From an uncultured Clostridia bacterium (GTDB taxonomy: Bacteria; Bacillota; Clostridia; Oscillospirales; CAG-272): 8,160 nucleotides of DNA. The stretch lies in the NCBI GenBank assembly GCA_946404295.1, contig CAMJDE010000069.1, forward strand, positions 1 to 8,160, written 5' to 3'. The first letter of the stretch is position 1. Each line of letters begins with the position of its first letter. The notes beneath the pieces were generated by a model. That model did not search any database, was not told the origin of the DNA, and worked only from the letters and a program-made list of their open reading frames with translations. Positions 7,601 through 8,160 of the stretch are shown here, piece by piece. Both the position numbers and the translations under genes were made by a program.

Positions 7601-8106
7601 AGTGGGAGAGCGGCGAGAAACCGACCGTGACCGTCCTCGGCGCCGTCTCGACCCTCACCGAAAAAGAGACCAAAAACGGCGACCGGATGGCGTTCGTCAC
7701 CCTCGCCGACCGGACGGGTGAGATCGAGTTGATCGTCTTTCCGAAACTCTACGCCCGCGTCGCGTCGGTGCTCCGTCCCGAATCGGGGGTCGTCGTGACG
7801 GGCGATCTCGACAAAAAAGAGGGGGCGGGCGCCAAGATCCTCGCAAAAACCGTCCGTCCGCTCAAGAAGAACGGCGAACCGGCAGGGGACAAAACGCTCT
7901 ATCTGCGCGTTCCGTCGCTCTCGTCCCCCGAGGCGAAGCGCGCCGTTTCCCTGATCGAGGGGGCGCCGGGTCCCGTGCGGGTCGTCTTCTACGACCTCGC
8001 GAAGAAGACCTACGCCAACTACACGTCGCACGGAGCGGCGGAGGATCCCGCGCTTTTTGCCCGCCTGACCGAGATTCTCGGAGAGGGATCGGTCGTTCTG
8101 CGCTGA
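4654..8106 (+). CDS. dnaE: DNA polymerase III subunit alpha (DnaE)
   Basis: C-family replicative polymerase, 1150 residues, full length. Order of domains: PHP domain (about 1-275) opening with HLHLHSEYSLLDG; palm with GPGRGSGAGSLVAY from 363 and catalytic aspartates D405 and D407 in PDFDIDF plus D555 in KFDFLG (equivalents of E. coli D401, D403, D555); then conserved YRPGPM (633-638), YQEQVM (674-679) and FNRNHAAAYA (744-753); a helix-hairpin-helix region (about 830-885); QIDFF at 906-910, resembling the internal beta-clamp-binding motif; an OB fold (about 990-1065); and the usual C-terminal domain. The candidate PHP metal ligands are all present (H6 or H8, H10, D17, D41, H42, E67, H88, C138, H178, D206, H208), suggesting a possible metal-dependent exonuclease. 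In Bacillota this enzyme normally works beside PolC; whether this is a DnaE1 or DnaE3 type is not resolved here. It is coupled to whiA by a GTGA overlap and is probably the last gene of the operon. Confidence 0.98.
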   Translation: MSSFVHLHLHSEYSLLDGACRVSEIPLAAKAAGHTAVALTDHGVLYGAVAFYRACKDAGIKPIIGCEVYVAERSRFSKEGRNDASGNHLILLVENETGYRNLIHLVSKSFTEGFYAKPRVDLELLRAHHEGLIALSACMAGAVQRAILAGDMDGAVKIARELSAIFGRGNFYLELQDHRLPDDKMICRGLRTVSERTGIPLVATNDVHYLRRADAEIQEILLCVGTGRTVAEGRPIGFETDEFYYKSTEEMERLFPDAPEALGNTARIADRCNFDFTFGKYTLPGLPETNGISHRDELRGLALGGLDERAARGEIDFSKRPREEYLARIDYELSVIDKMGFNEYYLIVRDFVFWAKTHGVPVGPGRGSGAGSLVAYCVGITEVDSLRFNLLFERFLNPERISMPDFDIDFSDEKRDRVIAYVKEKYGADHVSQIVTFGTLAPRAAVRDVGRALGMSYSDVDRIATKIGVLDETIADALKRPELAELYNSSEEVRRLIDVARSVEGMPRHASTHAAGIVITKEPVSHYVPLAVSGEATVTQFDMDTVALLGLVKFDFLGIRYLSVIEETETMVRRKNPTFDLAKIDLDDPAVYRMISAGQTLGVFQLEKSGMRQVLRRLKPTGFEDLIAVIALYRPGPMDSIDTFIRRKHGEEPIVYEIPELKEILDVTYGCIVYQEQVMQIFRLLADYSLARADLVRRAISKKKADVLEKERNAFLEGTARHGIDPGKATKLFNDIAAFADYAFNRNHAAAYAMLVYRTAYLKARYPREYMAALMSSVVGRTDKLAEYAAECARLGIRVLPPDVATGEIGFSASPDGIRFGLLAVKGVGRQFLEQLIAERATRPFSDFPDFVRRMSGRELNRRQVEALIRCGAFDGFGETRRTLAEACEELIAAEQTKARAGLSGQIDFFSLGGEEVAPKSEFTRLPEYDKRDLIRFEVEGIGMSFSGNALDDYSEDEQKTAHVPISELRRDPDDEGEEAPAEWESGEKPTVTVLGAVSTLTEKETKNGDRMAFVTLADRTGEIELIVFPKLYARVASVLRPESGVVVTGDLDKKEGAGAKILAKTVRPLKKNGEPAGDKTLYLRVPSLSSPEAKRAVSLIEGAPGPVRVVFYDLAKKTYANYTSHGAAEDPALFARLTEILGEGSVVLR

Positions 8107-8119
8107 AACCCTCGTTTTT
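8083..8119 (+). terminator. probable intrinsic terminator overlapping the end of dnaE
   Basis: GAGGG (8083-8087) pairs with CCCTC (8109-8113). Inside it TCGGT (8089-8093) can pair with GCTGA (8102-8106) using two G-U pairs, across a small internal loop. The stem is followed by G and five T (8115-8119). The dnaE stop codon TGA (8104-8106) lies in the 3' arm. The interrupted stem and short T-run make it moderate in strength, but its position at the operon end and just before a new promoter supports it. Confidence 0.45.
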
Positions 8120-8121
8120 CC

Positions 8122-8150
8122 TTGACAGCGCCGTTTTTTCGTGTTATAAT
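8122..8150 (+). promoter_or_regulatory. consensus housekeeping-sigma promoter with extended -10
   Basis: TTGACA (8122-8127), a 17-base spacer, and TATAAT (8145-8150), with TG at 8142-8143 giving an extended -10. Both hexamers are perfect for the vegetative sigma factor (SigA/sigma-70). Transcription should begin near 8156-8158, so the product lies beyond the window. In clostridia pfkA often follows dnaE, but the strength of this promoter would also suit an RNA gene or another highly expressed gene. Confidence 0.85.
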
Positions 8151-8160
8151 ACAATGCCGG

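Noticed and set aside
4426..8154. A 1242-codon open frame on the - strand opposite dnaE (and a 755-codon one opposite recN at 426-2693)
   Set aside because: Stops are rare on the antisense strand because the sense codons are GC-rich at third positions. The translations are low-complexity, rich in Arg, Asp, Val and Gly, with no recognisable motif, while the + strand frames carry complete conserved families.

Overview
The window is a compact, GC-rich (my by-eye impression is roughly 60-65% G+C, not counted) run of six co-directional housekeeping genes on the + strand, with no mobile element, RNA gene or CRISPR array that I can see. Gene families and order point to a Bacillota (Firmicutes), most likely a GC-rich, uncultured Clostridia-type lineage. 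nadK-argR-recN is the classic Firmicutes argR/recN neighbourhood, and murB-whiA-dnaE matches the order common in clostridia. The codons strongly favour G or C at third positions, and Gly GGG and Arg CGG are frequent. I cannot name a genus.

Layout: 1-472 is the C-terminal part of NAD kinase (nadK, 5' end outside the window). 513-965 is the arginine repressor argR. 1011-2702 is the DNA-repair ATPase recN. 2775-3722 is murB (peptidoglycan precursor synthesis). 3755-4657 is whiA (DNA-binding regulator of division/sporulation genes). 4654-8106 is dnaE (DNA polymerase III alpha subunit). Gaps are 40, 45, 72 and 32 bases, and whiA and dnaE overlap by four bases (GTGA), so most or all of this is probably one or two operons. 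The only gap with visible structure is recN-murB, which holds a 27-base imperfect inverted repeat directly before the murB ribosome binding site. At the right edge a likely intrinsic terminator overlaps the end of dnaE. It is followed after two bases by a promoter with both hexamers perfect, a 17-base spacer and an extended -10, which launches a gene beyond the window.

The genes cover NADP supply, arginine-responsive regulation, double-strand-break repair, cell-wall precursor synthesis, division control and replication. They share a neighbourhood but not a pathway. The arrangement looks like two conserved Firmicutes clusters joined: the argR-recN cluster without the spoIVB-spo0A genes that often follow it, and the murB-whiA-dnaE cluster without the rapZ and yvcK genes that usually separate murB from whiA.

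I found no undescribed system. The points most worth checking are a possible extra metal site (C-x2-C ... C-x2-H) in a divergent WhiA, an apparently complete metal centre in the DnaE PHP domain, the contracted gene order, and the tight terminator/promoter junction at the right edge.
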